From contig NZ_KB891988.1 of assembly GCF_000373625.1 (NCBI RefSeq), positions 594,053 through 658,052 of the forward strand: a DNA stretch of 64,000 bases, read 5' to 3'. Position 1 is the first letter of the stretch; each line of letters opens with the position of its first letter. The position numbers and the translations under genes are program-made. Positions 1 through 8,061 of the stretch are shown piece by piece. Under the pieces are notes generated by a model, which saw nothing but the letters and a program-made list of their open reading frames with translations, searched no databases and had not been told where the DNA came from. This DNA comes from Streptomyces sp. LaPpAH-108 (GTDB taxonomy: Bacteria > Actinomycetota > Actinomycetes > Streptomycetales > Streptomycetaceae).

Positions 1-255
1 GCCGACTCCGAGGAAGTGCAGCTCGGCGAAGCCTGCGGCCTCGCTGATGTCGGTGGTGAAGCGCAGACGCCCGCTCGCGGTGTGGCGGGTGAGCAGTTCC
101 GGCAGCCCGGTCTCGTAGATGGGGCACTCGCCGGCGTTGAGCCGGTCGACCTTGGCCTGGTCGACATCCACGCCGATCACCTCATGGCCGAGCTCGGCCA
201 TCGCCGCCGCGTGCGGGATGCCGAGGTGTCCGCAGCCGATCACGGAAACGCGCAT
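1..255 (-). CDS. UDP-glucose/GDP-mannose 6-dehydrogenase, N-terminal part (cut by window edge)
   Basis: Only the first 85 codons are inside the window; the rest lies beyond base 1. The product starts MRVSVIGCGHLGIPHAAAM, a Rossmann nucleotide-binding loop (GxGxxG variant GCGHLG), followed by GVDVDQAKVDRLNAG and PIYETGLPELL. These are hallmark N-terminal blocks of nucleotide-sugar dehydrogenases that oxidise UDP-glucose or GDP-mannose to the uronic acid with two NAD+, for surface polysaccharides. The ATG at 253-255 is preceded by AGGACGA. The SIR2-like gene lies upstream on the same strand, but a hairpin separates them. The exact nucleotide sugar cannot be decided from this fragment. Confidence 0.85.
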   Translation of the reverse strand, partial: MRVSVIGCGHLGIPHAAAMAELGHEVIGVDVDQAKVDRLNAGECPIYETGLPELLTRHTASGRLRFTTDISEAAGFAELHFLGVG

Positions 256-277
256 GGCAGGTCGTCCTCGTCTGGTC

Positions 278-305
278 GGGGGCGCGCCGGATCCGGCGGG
301 CCCCC
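278..305 (-). terminator. Hairpin between the SIR2-like gene and the sugar dehydrogenase
   Basis: Bases 278-290 and 293-305 pair over 12 of 13 positions around a GGATCC core. It lies just after the stop of the SIR2-like gene and before the dehydrogenase start. It may end SIR2-like transcription. No T-run follows, as is usual in Streptomyces. Confidence 0.45.
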
Positions 306-369
306 GCACGCTATCGGCTGTCACGCAGGGTTCAAGTCGGTTCGTATACTTGTTCGTTGCGGTGTTCGA

Positions 370-1638
370 TCAGTGTGGGGCGTGGGCGGCCCGGGGCTGG
401 ACCGCGAACTCCACACCGAGCCGGCGGCACAGCTCGACCAGCGTGGGAATGGCCTCGGCCCGCACGACCACGTCACCGTCCTGCGGACCCTCCAACGGAT
501 AAGGCAGGTACTGGCCGAACTCCTCCAAGCCCTCGGTGTCCACGAAGAACACCTTCATCCCACGCTCCCGGGCACGCTTCTCGATCGACCGGCGGTCGGC
601 GTGCAGACCGATCACCAAGAGCGCCTTGGCCTCGTCCAGGAGCGGCACGGGCGGGATCTTCTGGTCGTAGCGGCGTACGAAGCACTCGGTGAGCCCGGCT
701 CGCGCGGCGAGCAGGTCGAAGTTGTGCTGGAGGACCGGGCCCACCATGTGTCCGGCGTCACGCAGGGCCTTCAGCGCGCGGTGCGCGGCCGTCGGTCGGG
801 CGAGGAAGCTGATGCGGAACATCGCGACCAGTTCGTCCGCCTTCGCGGTGGCGTCGAGCAGCATCTCCCTGACCAGGGTGTCCCTCTGCGGGCTCAGCAC
901 GAAGGGATGTGTCTCCTTCATGACGCTGTCGGTGCGCTCGGTGACCCGGTACACCTGATGCAGGAAGTGCAGCGGGGGCACCCCGGCCTCGACGCTCGTG
1001 CCGCAGCCCAGTTCGACCTGGAACGGCAGGTGGTCCTTCAGTTCGCCCAGGTCGTCCGCGTAACGCGGGTTGCCACGCCTGTCCTTGACGCGGATGCCGC
1101 CCGACAGCACGTTCCAAGGCATCTGCCGTACGACGCGCGTCACTTGGAAGTCCTCGGACAGGAAGACCACGTCCAGCGAGCGGAACCCCTCGGGGGTGTC
1201 CCGGGCGGCACGCTCGTCCTGCGGGTGAACGTCGTAGGGGGTGACGGTGACCCGCAGGTCGCCCTTGGACCACACGTCGTCGTCGGTCTGCCGCCAGCGG
1301 CCCTCGCTGAGCCAGGCCCGCACGTCACTGCGGTACGTGTCGATCTCGGCCGCCGGGGCGCGTACCGACGTGTACAGGTACAGGTCGGCGAGCACCAGAC
1401 GGGGGACGGGGAACGTGTAGTCGATGTCGAACCGGTACCGGTAGTGGACGATGCGCCGGCGCCCGTCCTCACCCTCGGCCCAGCCGGACTGCGTCGCGTT
1501 GGCCGGGTCCTGCGTCCGGCGCCAGACCCCCTCCTCGATCGCGCGGGGGCGCTCGCGTCCGGTGCCTGCGAAGTGCTCGTGCCAGGCCGCTTCCTGACTC
1601 TCGTCGAGCTGGTCGATCACGGGGTGGGGAAGGAACAT
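370..1638 (-). CDS. SIR2-like Rossmann-fold protein with a novel N-terminal region
   Basis: The product has 422 residues. Roughly residues 205-375 look like a SIR2-type NAD-binding fold: GCGTSVEAGVPPL (211-223) resembles the sirtuin GAGxSxxSGIPDF loop, QHNFDLL (304-310) resembles TQNID, and ALLVIGLHADRRSIEKRA (339-356) followed by VFFVDTEG resembles the GTS...VNxE segment. The catalytic His of deacetylases, normally in an HG pair after TQNID, is not visible. The first 170 residues, rich in Trp, Tyr and Arg, match nothing I recognise. A GAGGAGAACGAG Shine-Dalgarno supports the ATG at 1638. It is divergent from an HTH/TPR regulator. Non-deacetylase SIR2 folds are known in NAD-consuming defence proteins, but that role is only an inference here. 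Confidence 0.6.
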   Translation of the reverse strand: MFLPHPVIDQLDESQEAAWHEHFAGTGRERPRAIEEGVWRRTQDPANATQSGWAEGEDGRRRIVHYRYRFDIDYTFPVPRLVLADLYLYTSVRAPAAEIDTYRSDVRAWLSEGRWRQTDDDVWSKGDLRVTVTPYDVHPQDERAARDTPEGFRSLDVVFLSEDFQVTRVVRQMPWNVLSGGIRVKDRRGNPRYADDLGELKDHLPFQVELGCGTSVEAGVPPLHFLHQVYRVTERTDSVMKETHPFVLSPQRDTLVREMLLDATAKADELVAMFRISFLARPTAAHRALKALRDAGHMVGPVLQHNFDLLAARAGLTECFVRRYDQKIPPVPLLDEAKALLVIGLHADRRSIEKRARERGMKVFFVDTEGLEEFGQYLPYPLEGPQDGDVVVRAEAIPTLVELCRRLGVEFAVQPRAAHAPH

Positions 1639-1755
1639 CTCGTTCTCCTCGGTGGGCGAGTGAGTGACACCTCTGGACGCCGTTCCTCTGGGCGCCGTTC
1701 GAGGACATCACCGGCACGACGGCCGTGGTGATCGACTGGCAGGGTGCGCAAACGC

Positions 1756-1772
1756 CTTGCAGCATCTGCAAG
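1756..1772. promoter_or_regulatory. Perfect 7-bp inverted repeat CTTGCAG-cat-CTGCAAG
   Basis: The arms are 1756-1762 and 1766-1772. The repeat lies in the 231-base divergent region between the SIR2-like gene and the HTH/TPR gene, 97 bases before the latter's start. The symmetry suggests a protein-binding site. The half-site is the same as the CTTGCAG motifs upstream of malE and pulA in this window. Confidence 0.4.
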
Positions 1773-1869
1773 TTCGGGCAGTAAACCTGCGGACGGCGCA
1801 CACCCGATGCCGCCGAGTCTCTACGCTGGGTAGCCGTACGGTGTCGGGTCTTCGCGCGGGAGGAGCCGG

Positions 1870-3162
1870 ATGAACGCGGTTCGTCTCTGGGGGTCCGAAG
1901 AGGCCCGTTCCTGTGTGCGGGAGCAGGACCCCGGCGGCCTGATCCGGATCGGCCGGGTGGGACGTGGCTGGCGTCTGGAGGATCTCGGTGCCCGGATCGG
2001 CTGCTCGGCCGCCACCGTCTCCCGGCTGGAGCGAAGGGGGCGGAAGGCCGACTTCGACATGCTCATGAGCGCCGCCAGGGCCGTGGAAATCCCGATGCTT
2101 GTCCTGGCTGCGTCACTCGGCTTAACCGGCGCCCCAGCGACTAGAGTTGCGCCGGACGGGCCACGCTGTGCCGAGGAGGACCCCATGCGCCGCCGCAGGT
2201 TGCTCGCCGCCACCGGCCTGGCCGTTCCAGCCTCCCTCCTGGCGGGAGTGAGCGACGCGCTGGCGAGCATTCCCGATCCCACCGGGTCGCCAGTGCCTCT
2301 CGACTCACGGCTTGCCGCCGCCCGCGGACTCTTCGACGCCGGACAGAACGCCGAGTTGCTGCGCGTGCTGCCGGGCCTGCTCGCCGATGCCCGTCACGCC
2401 GCGTCACCCGCGCACGAGGAGATGGCGCTCGCTCGCCTCTCGACCGCCTACAGTCTGGCCGGCCGGGTACTGACGAAGGTCGGCCGCTACGGGGACTCCC
2501 GGCTGGCCGCGGATCGTGCGGCGCTGTACGCGGAGTGGTCCGGCTCGCCCCTCGCCGCTGCGGCCGCAGCCCGGGAGCTGAGCATCGTGCTGCGCCATCA
2601 GGACCAGCCCGCCGCTGCCGAGCGCCACATCCTCGATGCCGTGGCCAAGGTCGAGGAGACCGGGCTGCGAACGGACGCACAGCGCTCGGCGTACGCACAG
2701 ATGCTGTGCACCACCTCGTACACCGCAGCACGCGCCGGGGTTCGTGACCAGGCCCTCACCATGATCCGCGACGCCGCGCGAGCCGCTCGCGCTCTTCCCG
2801 ACGTGACTCCGAGGGGGCGGATCTTCCCCATCACCCCGGCAGCGGTGGACTTGTACGCCGTCGGAGTGCACTGGGCCCTCGGGGACGCGGGCGCCGCACT
2901 GGAGGCCGGCCGTGGTTTGCACGAGGGACGGTTCACCACTGCCGAGCGCAAGGGCAGGATGCACACCGACCTCGGGCGGGCGTGGTGGCAGTGGGGCAAG
3001 GCGGAGCAGGCAGCTGCCGAACTGCTGTCGGCGGTACGCGTCTCTCCGGGCGAAGTCCGTGACCGGCCCGCGATCCGGCAGATCGTCAGCGACCTGCGGT
3101 CCCGTCACCCTCGGGTGACGGGGGTGCGCGAACTGGCGGCGGCCGCGGGCTCGGCGGAGTAG
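1870..3162 (+). CDS. XRE-type HTH regulator with C-terminal tetratricopeptide-like helices
   Basis: The product has 430 residues. Residues about 24-80 form a helix-turn-helix (EDLGARIGCSAATVSRLERR). A hydrophobic stretch RRRRLLAATGLAVPASLLAG near residues 107-126 resembles a Tat signal but is internal; this feature is common in this Streptomyces regulator class. The remaining ~300 residues are Ala/Leu-rich paired helices typical of TPR modules that sense a ligand or partner protein. The ATG follows GGAGCCGG. The gene is divergent from the SIR2-like gene, which it might control. A strong hairpin separates it from convergent panB. Confidence 0.75.
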   Translation: MNAVRLWGSEEARSCVREQDPGGLIRIGRVGRGWRLEDLGARIGCSAATVSRLERRGRKADFDMLMSAARAVEIPMLVLAASLGLTGAPATRVAPDGPRCAEEDPMRRRRLLAATGLAVPASLLAGVSDALASIPDPTGSPVPLDSRLAAARGLFDAGQNAELLRVLPGLLADARHAASPAHEEMALARLSTAYSLAGRVLTKVGRYGDSRLAADRAALYAEWSGSPLAAAAAARELSIVLRHQDQPAAAERHILDAVAKVEETGLRTDAQRSAYAQMLCTTSYTAARAGVRDQALTMIRDAARAARALPDVTPRGRIFPITPAAVDLYAVGVHWALGDAGAALEAGRGLHEGRFTTAERKGRMHTDLGRAWWQWGKAEQAAAELLSAVRVSPGEVRDRPAIRQIVSDLRSRHPRVTGVRELAAAAGSAE

Positions 3163-3194
3163 ACCGCCGCAAGCTCGGCGGCCCGAAAACCGCA

Positions 3195-3232
3195 GGGCAG
3201 CCCGCCGACGGGGGATGATCGGCGGGCTGCCC
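3195..3232. terminator. Bidirectional hairpin terminator between HTH/TPR gene and panB
   Basis: A perfect 14-bp stem (3195-3208 with 3219-3232) has a 10-base loop. It lies between two convergent stop codons, so it probably serves both genes. Confidence 0.75.
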
Positions 3233-3250
3233 GGGGTGTTGCCGCAGTGG

Positions 3251-4114
3251 CTAGTGGACGGAGTGTTCGTCGAGCGGGAACGTGCCGCCGACGACCTCTT
3301 CCGCGAAGGACTTCGCCGCGTCGGTCATGACCTCGCGGAGCGCCGCGTACTTCTTGACGAACTTGGGGACGCGGCCGGAGGTCAGGCCGAGCATGTCGGT
3401 CCAGACGAGGACCTGGGCGTCGGTGTCGGGGCCCGCGCCGATGCCGACCGTCGGGATGTGCAGGACGCGGGTGACCTCGGCGGCGAGTTCCGCCGGGACC
3501 AGCTCCAGGACGACGGCGAAGGCGCCCGCGTCCTGGACGGCCTTGGCGTCGCGCAGGAGCTGCTGGGCCGCCTCCTCGCCACGGCCCTGGACGCGGTAGC
3601 CCATGGCGTTGACGGACTGCGGGGTGAGGCCGATGTGGGCCATCACCGGGATGCCGGCCTCGACGAGCAGCTTGATCTGCTCGTGCGAGCGCTCGCCGCC
3701 CTCCAGCTTGACCGCCCCGACCCCGGCGTCCTTGACCAGCCGGGTCGCCGAGCGCAGCGCCTGCACCGGGCCCTCCTGGTAGGAGCCGAAGGGGAGGTCG
3801 CCGACGATGAGCGCGCGGCTGGTGCCGCGTACGACGGCGGCGGAGAGCATGGTCATCTCGTCGAGGGTGACGGGCACGGTCGTCTCGTAGCCGAGATGGC
3901 AGTTGCCCGCCGAGTCGCCGACCAGCATCACGGGGATACCGGCCTCGTCGAAGACGGACGCGGTCATCGCGTCGTAGGCGGTGAGCATGGGCCACTTCTC
4001 GCCCCGCTCCTTGGCAAGTGCGATGTCGCGGACGGTGATGCGACGGGTGCCCTTTCCTCCGTACAGCGTCTTGCCGTCGGAGGGCTTCGTCTGGGCAGCC
4101 GAGAGCTGCGTCAT
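3251..4114 (-). CDS. panB: 3-methyl-2-oxobutanoate hydroxymethyltransferase (pantothenate synthesis)
   Basis: The 287-residue product matches PanB in length and motifs: [35 protein letters not shown] (metal-binding Asp in GDS), [22 protein letters not shown] and [17 protein letters not shown]. The enzyme transfers a hydroxymethyl group from methylene-tetrahydrofolate to alpha-ketoisovalerate to give ketopantoate, the first committed step towards pantothenate and CoA, in the cytosol as a TIM-barrel decamer. It is monocistronic here, with a terminator downstream and the divergent MFS gene upstream. Confidence 0.95.
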   Translation of the reverse strand: MTQLSAAQTKPSDGKTLYGGKGTRRITVRDIALAKERGEKWPMLTAYDAMTASVFDEAGIPVMLVGDSAGNCHLGYETTVPVTLDEMTMLSAAVVRGTSRALIVGDLPFGSYQEGPVQALRSATRLVKDAGVGAVKLEGGERSHEQIKLLVEAGIPVMAHIGLTPQSVNAMGYRVQGRGEEAAQQLLRDAKAVQDAGAFAVVLELVPAELAAEVTRVLHIPTVGIGAGPDTDAQVLVWTDMLGLTSGRVPKFVKKYAALREVMTDAAKSFAEEVVGGTFPLDEHSVH

Positions 4115-4323
4115 GGCAACGGCTCCTTACACGTCATCTCGAGGCGCCCTTTCGGCGTCCCCGGATCGCCTCCATGGTGGCACCTCGTGCCGCACCTGGC
4201 CAGAGGGAGGTCCCCCTACCGGCTCCCGCACCGGCTCCGGCACAGGCCCCGCACGAGGCCGCACCGGCCCCGCACCGACCCCGCACAACCCTCCCCGCGT
4301 AAGAGCTGGGTAAAGTAATTCAG

Positions 4324-4342
4324 ATACGAGACGGTTCCGTAT
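4324..4342. promoter_or_regulatory. Probable TetR-type operator ATACG-n9-CGTAT before the MFS exporter
   Basis: The inverted repeat 4324-4328/4338-4342 sits 24 bases before the MFS start in a short AT-richer promoter patch. Its symmetry and place fit autoregulation of the exporter by the TetR regulator encoded just downstream of it. This is an inference from position. Confidence 0.5.
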
Positions 4343-4366
4343 TGAAATGGGCCTAGGCTCGAACGC

Positions 4367-5953
4367 ATGACAACTTCCGTCCCCGCACCCCGGATACCGG
4401 AGGCGGTGCACAAGCGCCGCTGGGCGATCCTCGGCGTGCTGATGCTGAGCCTGCTCATCGTGGTGCTCGACAACTCGATCCTGAACGTCGCCATCAAGAC
4501 CATCGCCACCCCGGCCCCGACCGGCCTCGGCGCCACCCAGAGCGAGATCGAGTGGGCGATCAACTCGTACACGCTCGTCTTCGCCGGGCTGCTGTTCACC
4601 GCGGGTCTCGTCGGTGACCGCCTGGGCCGCAAGAAGGTGCTGCTCGGCGGCATCATCGTCTTCGGCATCGGCTCGGCGCTGGCCGCCGAGGCGGGCTCCC
4701 CGGGGCAGCTCATCGCCTACCGCGCGGTGATGGCCCTCGGTGCCGCCTTCGTCATGCCCGCGACCCTCGCCGTGCTGATGAACGTCTTCGAGCGCGAGGA
4801 GCAGCCCAAGGCCATCGGCATCTGGGCGGGCGGCGTCGGCCTCGGCATCGCCATCGGCCCGATCACCGGCGGCGCGCTGCTCGACCACTTCTGGTGGGGC
4901 TCGGTCTTCCTCATCAACGTGCCGATCGTGATCCTCGCCCTCGGCCTGATGCTCTGGCTGGTCCCTGACTCCCGCGACCCGAAGCCGGGCCGCCTCGACC
5001 CGATCGGCGTGGTCCTGTCCGTGGTCGGCCTGGTGCTGCTGGTCTACGGCATCATCAAGGGCGGCGAGCTGGCCGACTTCACCGATCCCAAGGTGCTGGC
5101 CACGATCATCGCCGGGCTGGTGATCCTCGCCGCGTTCGTGATCTTCGAGAAGCGCAGCGACCACCCCTCGCTCGACGTCACCTACTTCCGCAACAAGGTC
5201 TTCTCGGCCGCCATGAGCGCCATCGCGCTGGTCTTCTTCGCCCTCATGGGCGTCACGTTCTTCGGTGTCTTCTACACCCAGAGCGTGCGCGGCTACTCGC
5301 CGCTGGAGTCCGGTGTGCTGATGCTCCCGCTGGCCGCCGCCCAGATGATCTTCGCGCCGCGCGCCCGGCTCCTGGTCGACCGGTTCGGCAACAAGGCCAC
5401 CACCACGGCGGGCCTGGTGCTCATCGCCGCCACGCTGGCCGCGTTCGCGACCTTCGAGGCCGACACGCCGATCTGGCTCCTGGAGGTCGTCTTCTTCCTC
5501 ATGGGCACCGGCATGGCGCACATCATGACGCCGACCTCGGTCGTCATCATGCAGGCGCTGCCCCGCGAGAAGGCGGGCTCCGCCTCCGCGCTCAGCAACA
5601 CCTTCCGCCAGGTCGGCGGCGCCCTCGGCATCGCCGTGCTCGGCTCGGTGCTCTCCGCCGCCTACCGCAACGGCATCGAGGGCAAGCTCGGCCTGCTCCC
5701 GCCCGGTCTGCGCGACGCCGCGGGCGAGTCCATCGAGGCCACCCTCGGCATCGCCGCGAAGCTCGGCCCGCAGGGCCAGGGCCTGGTCGTCCCGGCCCAC
5801 GACGCCTTCCTGCACGCCATGCACATCACCGCCCTGTGCGGTACGGGTGTCGCGCTCGTCGGCGCCGTGGTCACCGCCCTCTTCCTGCCGGGCAAGCCGC
5901 CTGCCGGAACCGCGCAGGACACCGAGAAGGAACTGGTCGCCGCGGCGGACTGA
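4367..5953 (+). CDS. MFS drug exporter, DHA2 family (EmrB/QacA type, 14 TM)
   Basis: The product has 528 residues. [13 protein letters not shown] in the first membrane helix corresponds to the lDxTivNvA motif of DHA2 drug:H+ antiporters. [13 protein letters not shown] is the loop 2-3 motif A. About 14 hydrophobic segments follow, with [17 protein letters not shown] and [18 protein letters not shown] (motif C-like). It should expel a hydrophobic toxic compound or antibiotic in exchange for protons. A TetR gene 116 bases downstream on the same strand and a dyad in its promoter suggest a local derepression circuit. The substrate cannot be inferred. Confidence 0.9.
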   Translation: MTTSVPAPRIPEAVHKRRWAILGVLMLSLLIVVLDNSILNVAIKTIATPAPTGLGATQSEIEWAINSYTLVFAGLLFTAGLVGDRLGRKKVLLGGIIVFGIGSALAAEAGSPGQLIAYRAVMALGAAFVMPATLAVLMNVFEREEQPKAIGIWAGGVGLGIAIGPITGGALLDHFWWGSVFLINVPIVILALGLMLWLVPDSRDPKPGRLDPIGVVLSVVGLVLLVYGIIKGGELADFTDPKVLATIIAGLVILAAFVIFEKRSDHPSLDVTYFRNKVFSAAMSAIALVFFALMGVTFFGVFYTQSVRGYSPLESGVLMLPLAAAQMIFAPRARLLVDRFGNKATTTAGLVLIAATLAAFATFEADTPIWLLEVVFFLMGTGMAHIMTPTSVVIMQALPREKAGSASALSNTFRQVGGALGIAVLGSVLSAAYRNGIEGKLGLLPPGLRDAAGESIEATLGIAAKLGPQGQGLVVPAHDAFLHAMHITALCGTGVALVGAVVTALFLPGKPPAGTAQDTEKELVAAAD

Positions 5954-6069
5954 GCACGCGGCGCGGCGAACGGATCGCCGCGCCACGCGCCGGGGCAGGG
6001 ACGGTACGACAACGGGGGAGGAGGCGGCTGCGGGAGAATTGCCGCAGCACAGCGAGAGGACGAGACGAC

Positions 6070-6705
6070 GTGAGCCTTGCCGACAGCCGGCCCCCGCAGG
6101 CCGGTCCCGCCCGGGGCCGGCCCCGCAGCGAAGCCGTGGAACGCGCCATCCTGGAGGGCGCGATGCAGCTCCTGGAGGAGGGCGTGCCCCTCGCGGAGCT
6201 GTCCATCGAGCGCGTCGCACGCACCGCCGGAGTCGGCAAGGCCACCATCTACCGCCGCTGGAGCGGCAAGGAGGAACTGTTCGTCGACGTCATGCGCGCC
6301 GCCGAACCCGCCGACCCGGAGCTGCCCGGCACCTCCATGCGCGACGACCTCGTCGTCCTCCTGGAGACCCTGCGCCGCCGGGGCCTGGTCAGCCGCTCCT
6401 CGGCGATCATGCACAACGTGTTCGTGCAGGCGAAGTGCAGCCCGCGCATCTGGGCCGCCTACCAGGCCGGGGTGATAGCGCCCCGGCGGGCCCTGATGAC
6501 CGAGGTGCTGCGCCGGGGCCAGCGCGAGGGCGAACTGCGCTCCGACATCGACGTGGACCTGGCCAACGACATGTTCGTCGGCCCCATGCTGGCCCGCACC
6601 GTCCTGCGCCCCGACGCCGAGCTGCCCGAGGACCTGGCCGAAGTGATCGTCGACACGGTCCTGGCGGGCCTACGCCCCGTCAGCACCCCGTCCGAGCAGC
6701 ACTGA
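6070..6705 (+). CDS. TetR/AcrR-family regulator, probably of the upstream MFS gene
   Basis: The product has 211 residues from GTG at 6070, which follows AGAGGACGAGACGAC; the open frame begins upstream but has no better start. The N-terminal HTH reads IERVARTAGVGKATIYRRW SGKEEL (about residues 43-66), standard for TetR. The C-terminal ligand domain has a dimer-helix pattern (VDTVLAGLRP near the end). Its direct pairing with a DHA2 exporter implies repression relieved by the exported compound. Confidence 0.88.
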   Translation: MSLADSRPPQAGPARGRPRSEAVERAILEGAMQLLEEGVPLAELSIERVARTAGVGKATIYRRWSGKEELFVDVMRAAEPADPELPGTSMRDDLVVLLETLRRRGLVSRSSAIMHNVFVQAKCSPRIWAAYQAGVIAPRRALMTEVLRRGQREGELRSDIDVDLANDMFVGPMLARTVLRPDAELPEDLAEVIVDTVLAGLRPVSTPSEQH

Positions 6706-6850
6706 TGTACGCGTTTCGTCACAGAACCCACGCGGAACGGCCGTAACGGAACTACCCGGCCCAGCCGTTCGTCCTCGTCTTCCGAACGGCCGTCATGGGA
6801 CGGCGGAACGAAGCCGTTCATCCCCTAGGGTCGTAGACACACACGGGGGG

Positions 6851-7936
6851 ATGACGGAGCGCACGGCAGGCAGTGAGGCAGACGGTATGGCGCAGCAGGC
6901 GTACATGACGGAGACGGACAACGGCGGCTCGGGGCCCGAGCGACCGGTATCCCGGCTTCGGCGCCTGGCGCACCGTCTGTTCGGCGGCTGGCGCGACGAT
7001 CCGCGCATCTGGCGCCGGGGCGCCGTCACCGCCGTCCTGGCGCTGCTGCTCGCCCTGGTGATGCTGCTGCACTCGCGCATCCCCAACCGGGTGGGCAACC
7101 TCGGCAGCCTCATCGAGACCTTCCTGCCCTGGCTGGGGCTCGCGGTCCCGGTGCTGCTGCTCGTCGGGCTGGCGCGCAAGTCCGCGACCGCGCTGATCGC
7201 GGTGCTGCTCCCGGCGATCGTGTGGCTGAACCTCTTCGGCGGGCTGCTCACCGACAAGTCCGGCACCGGCGGCGACCTGGTCGTGGCCACCCACAACGTG
7301 AACGCCGACAACCCCGCCCCCGCTGCCACCGCCCGGGACGTCGCCGCCTCCGGGGCCGATCTGCTCGCCCTGGAGGAACTGCCCGCGCCCGCCGTCGGCA
7401 CCTACGACCAGGCGCTGTCCGGCCAGTACCCGTACCACGCGGTGGTCGGCACCGTCGGGCTGTGGAGCAAGTACCCGATGAGCCAGGTCCGCTCCGTGGA
7501 CATCAAGCTCGGCTGGAAGCGCGCGATGCGGGCCACCGTGGCCACGCCCGACGGGCTCGTCGCGGTGTACGTCGCCCACATGCCCTCGGTGCGGGTGGAG
7601 CTGAAGGCGGGCTTCACCGCCCGGCAGCGCGACAAGAGCGCCGACGCCCTCGGCGAGGCCATCGCGGACGAGACGCTGAAGCGGGTCGTGCTGCTCGGCG
7701 ACCTCAACGGCACCATGAACGACCGCTCGCTGAACGCCGTCACCTCCCAGATGCGCTCCACGCAGGGGGCCGCGGGCAGCGGCTTCGGGTTCAGCTGGCC
7801 TGCCGCGTTCCCGATGGCCCGCATCGACCAGATCATGGTCAAGGGCGTCGAGCCGGAGAGTTCCTGGACCCTGCCGCGCACCGACAGCGACCACCTCCCG
7901 GTGGCCGCCCGGGTCAGTCTCGACACCGAGTCCTGA
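6851..7936 (+). CDS. Membrane-anchored endonuclease/exonuclease/phosphatase-family protein
   Basis: The product has 361 residues. Two or three hydrophobic helices (about residues 55-140) precede an EEP catalytic domain: THNVNADNP (Asn ligand), LLALEEL (metal Glu), AVYVAHMPS (His), VVLLGDLNGTMND (GDxN) and TDSDHLPVAARV (SDHxPV). These are the complete catalytic motifs of the Mg-dependent DNase I/sphingomyelinase fold. The topology puts the catalytic domain outside the cell, so it may act on phosphodiesters in envelope polymers, lipids or external nucleic acid. Other in-frame ATGs at 6887 and 6905 are possible starts. Confidence 0.8.
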   Translation: MTERTAGSEADGMAQQAYMTETDNGGSGPERPVSRLRRLAHRLFGGWRDDPRIWRRGAVTAVLALLLALVMLLHSRIPNRVGNLGSLIETFLPWLGLAVPVLLLVGLARKSATALIAVLLPAIVWLNLFGGLLTDKSGTGGDLVVATHNVNADNPAPAATARDVAASGADLLALEELPAPAVGTYDQALSGQYPYHAVVGTVGLWSKYPMSQVRSVDIKLGWKRAMRATVATPDGLVAVYVAHMPSVRVELKAGFTARQRDKSADALGEAIADETLKRVVLLGDLNGTMNDRSLNAVTSQMRSTQGAAGSGFGFSWPAAFPMARIDQIMVKGVEPESSWTLPRTDSDHLPVAARVSLDTES

Positions 7937-7999
7937 CCCGACTCGACACGGACTCGTAACCCGGTTCGTACCCGCTGGAATACTGGACCTGAGAGACTT

Positions 8000-8016
8000 T
8001 GTTCCGTACGGGAACA
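8000..8016. promoter_or_regulatory. Dyad TGTTCC-gtacg-GGAACA upstream of second MFS gene
   Basis: Arms 8000-8005 and 8011-8016 are perfectly complementary. It lies 45 bases before the MFS start. No regulator gene is adjacent, so the binding protein is unknown. Confidence 0.4.
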
Positions 8017-8061
8017 TAGGCGATCCCATCCCTGTACGGCACCCCTCTGAGAGGTCCCCTC

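Noticed and set aside
16..1731. 571-codon plus-strand frame over the sugar dehydrogenase and SIR2-like genes
   Set aside because: The opposite-strand frames have recognisable motifs and Shine-Dalgarno sites.
4127..6220. 697-codon minus-strand frame opposite the MFS gene
   Set aside because: Antisense shadow rich in Glu, Asp, His and Gly; the plus strand clearly encodes an MFS protein.
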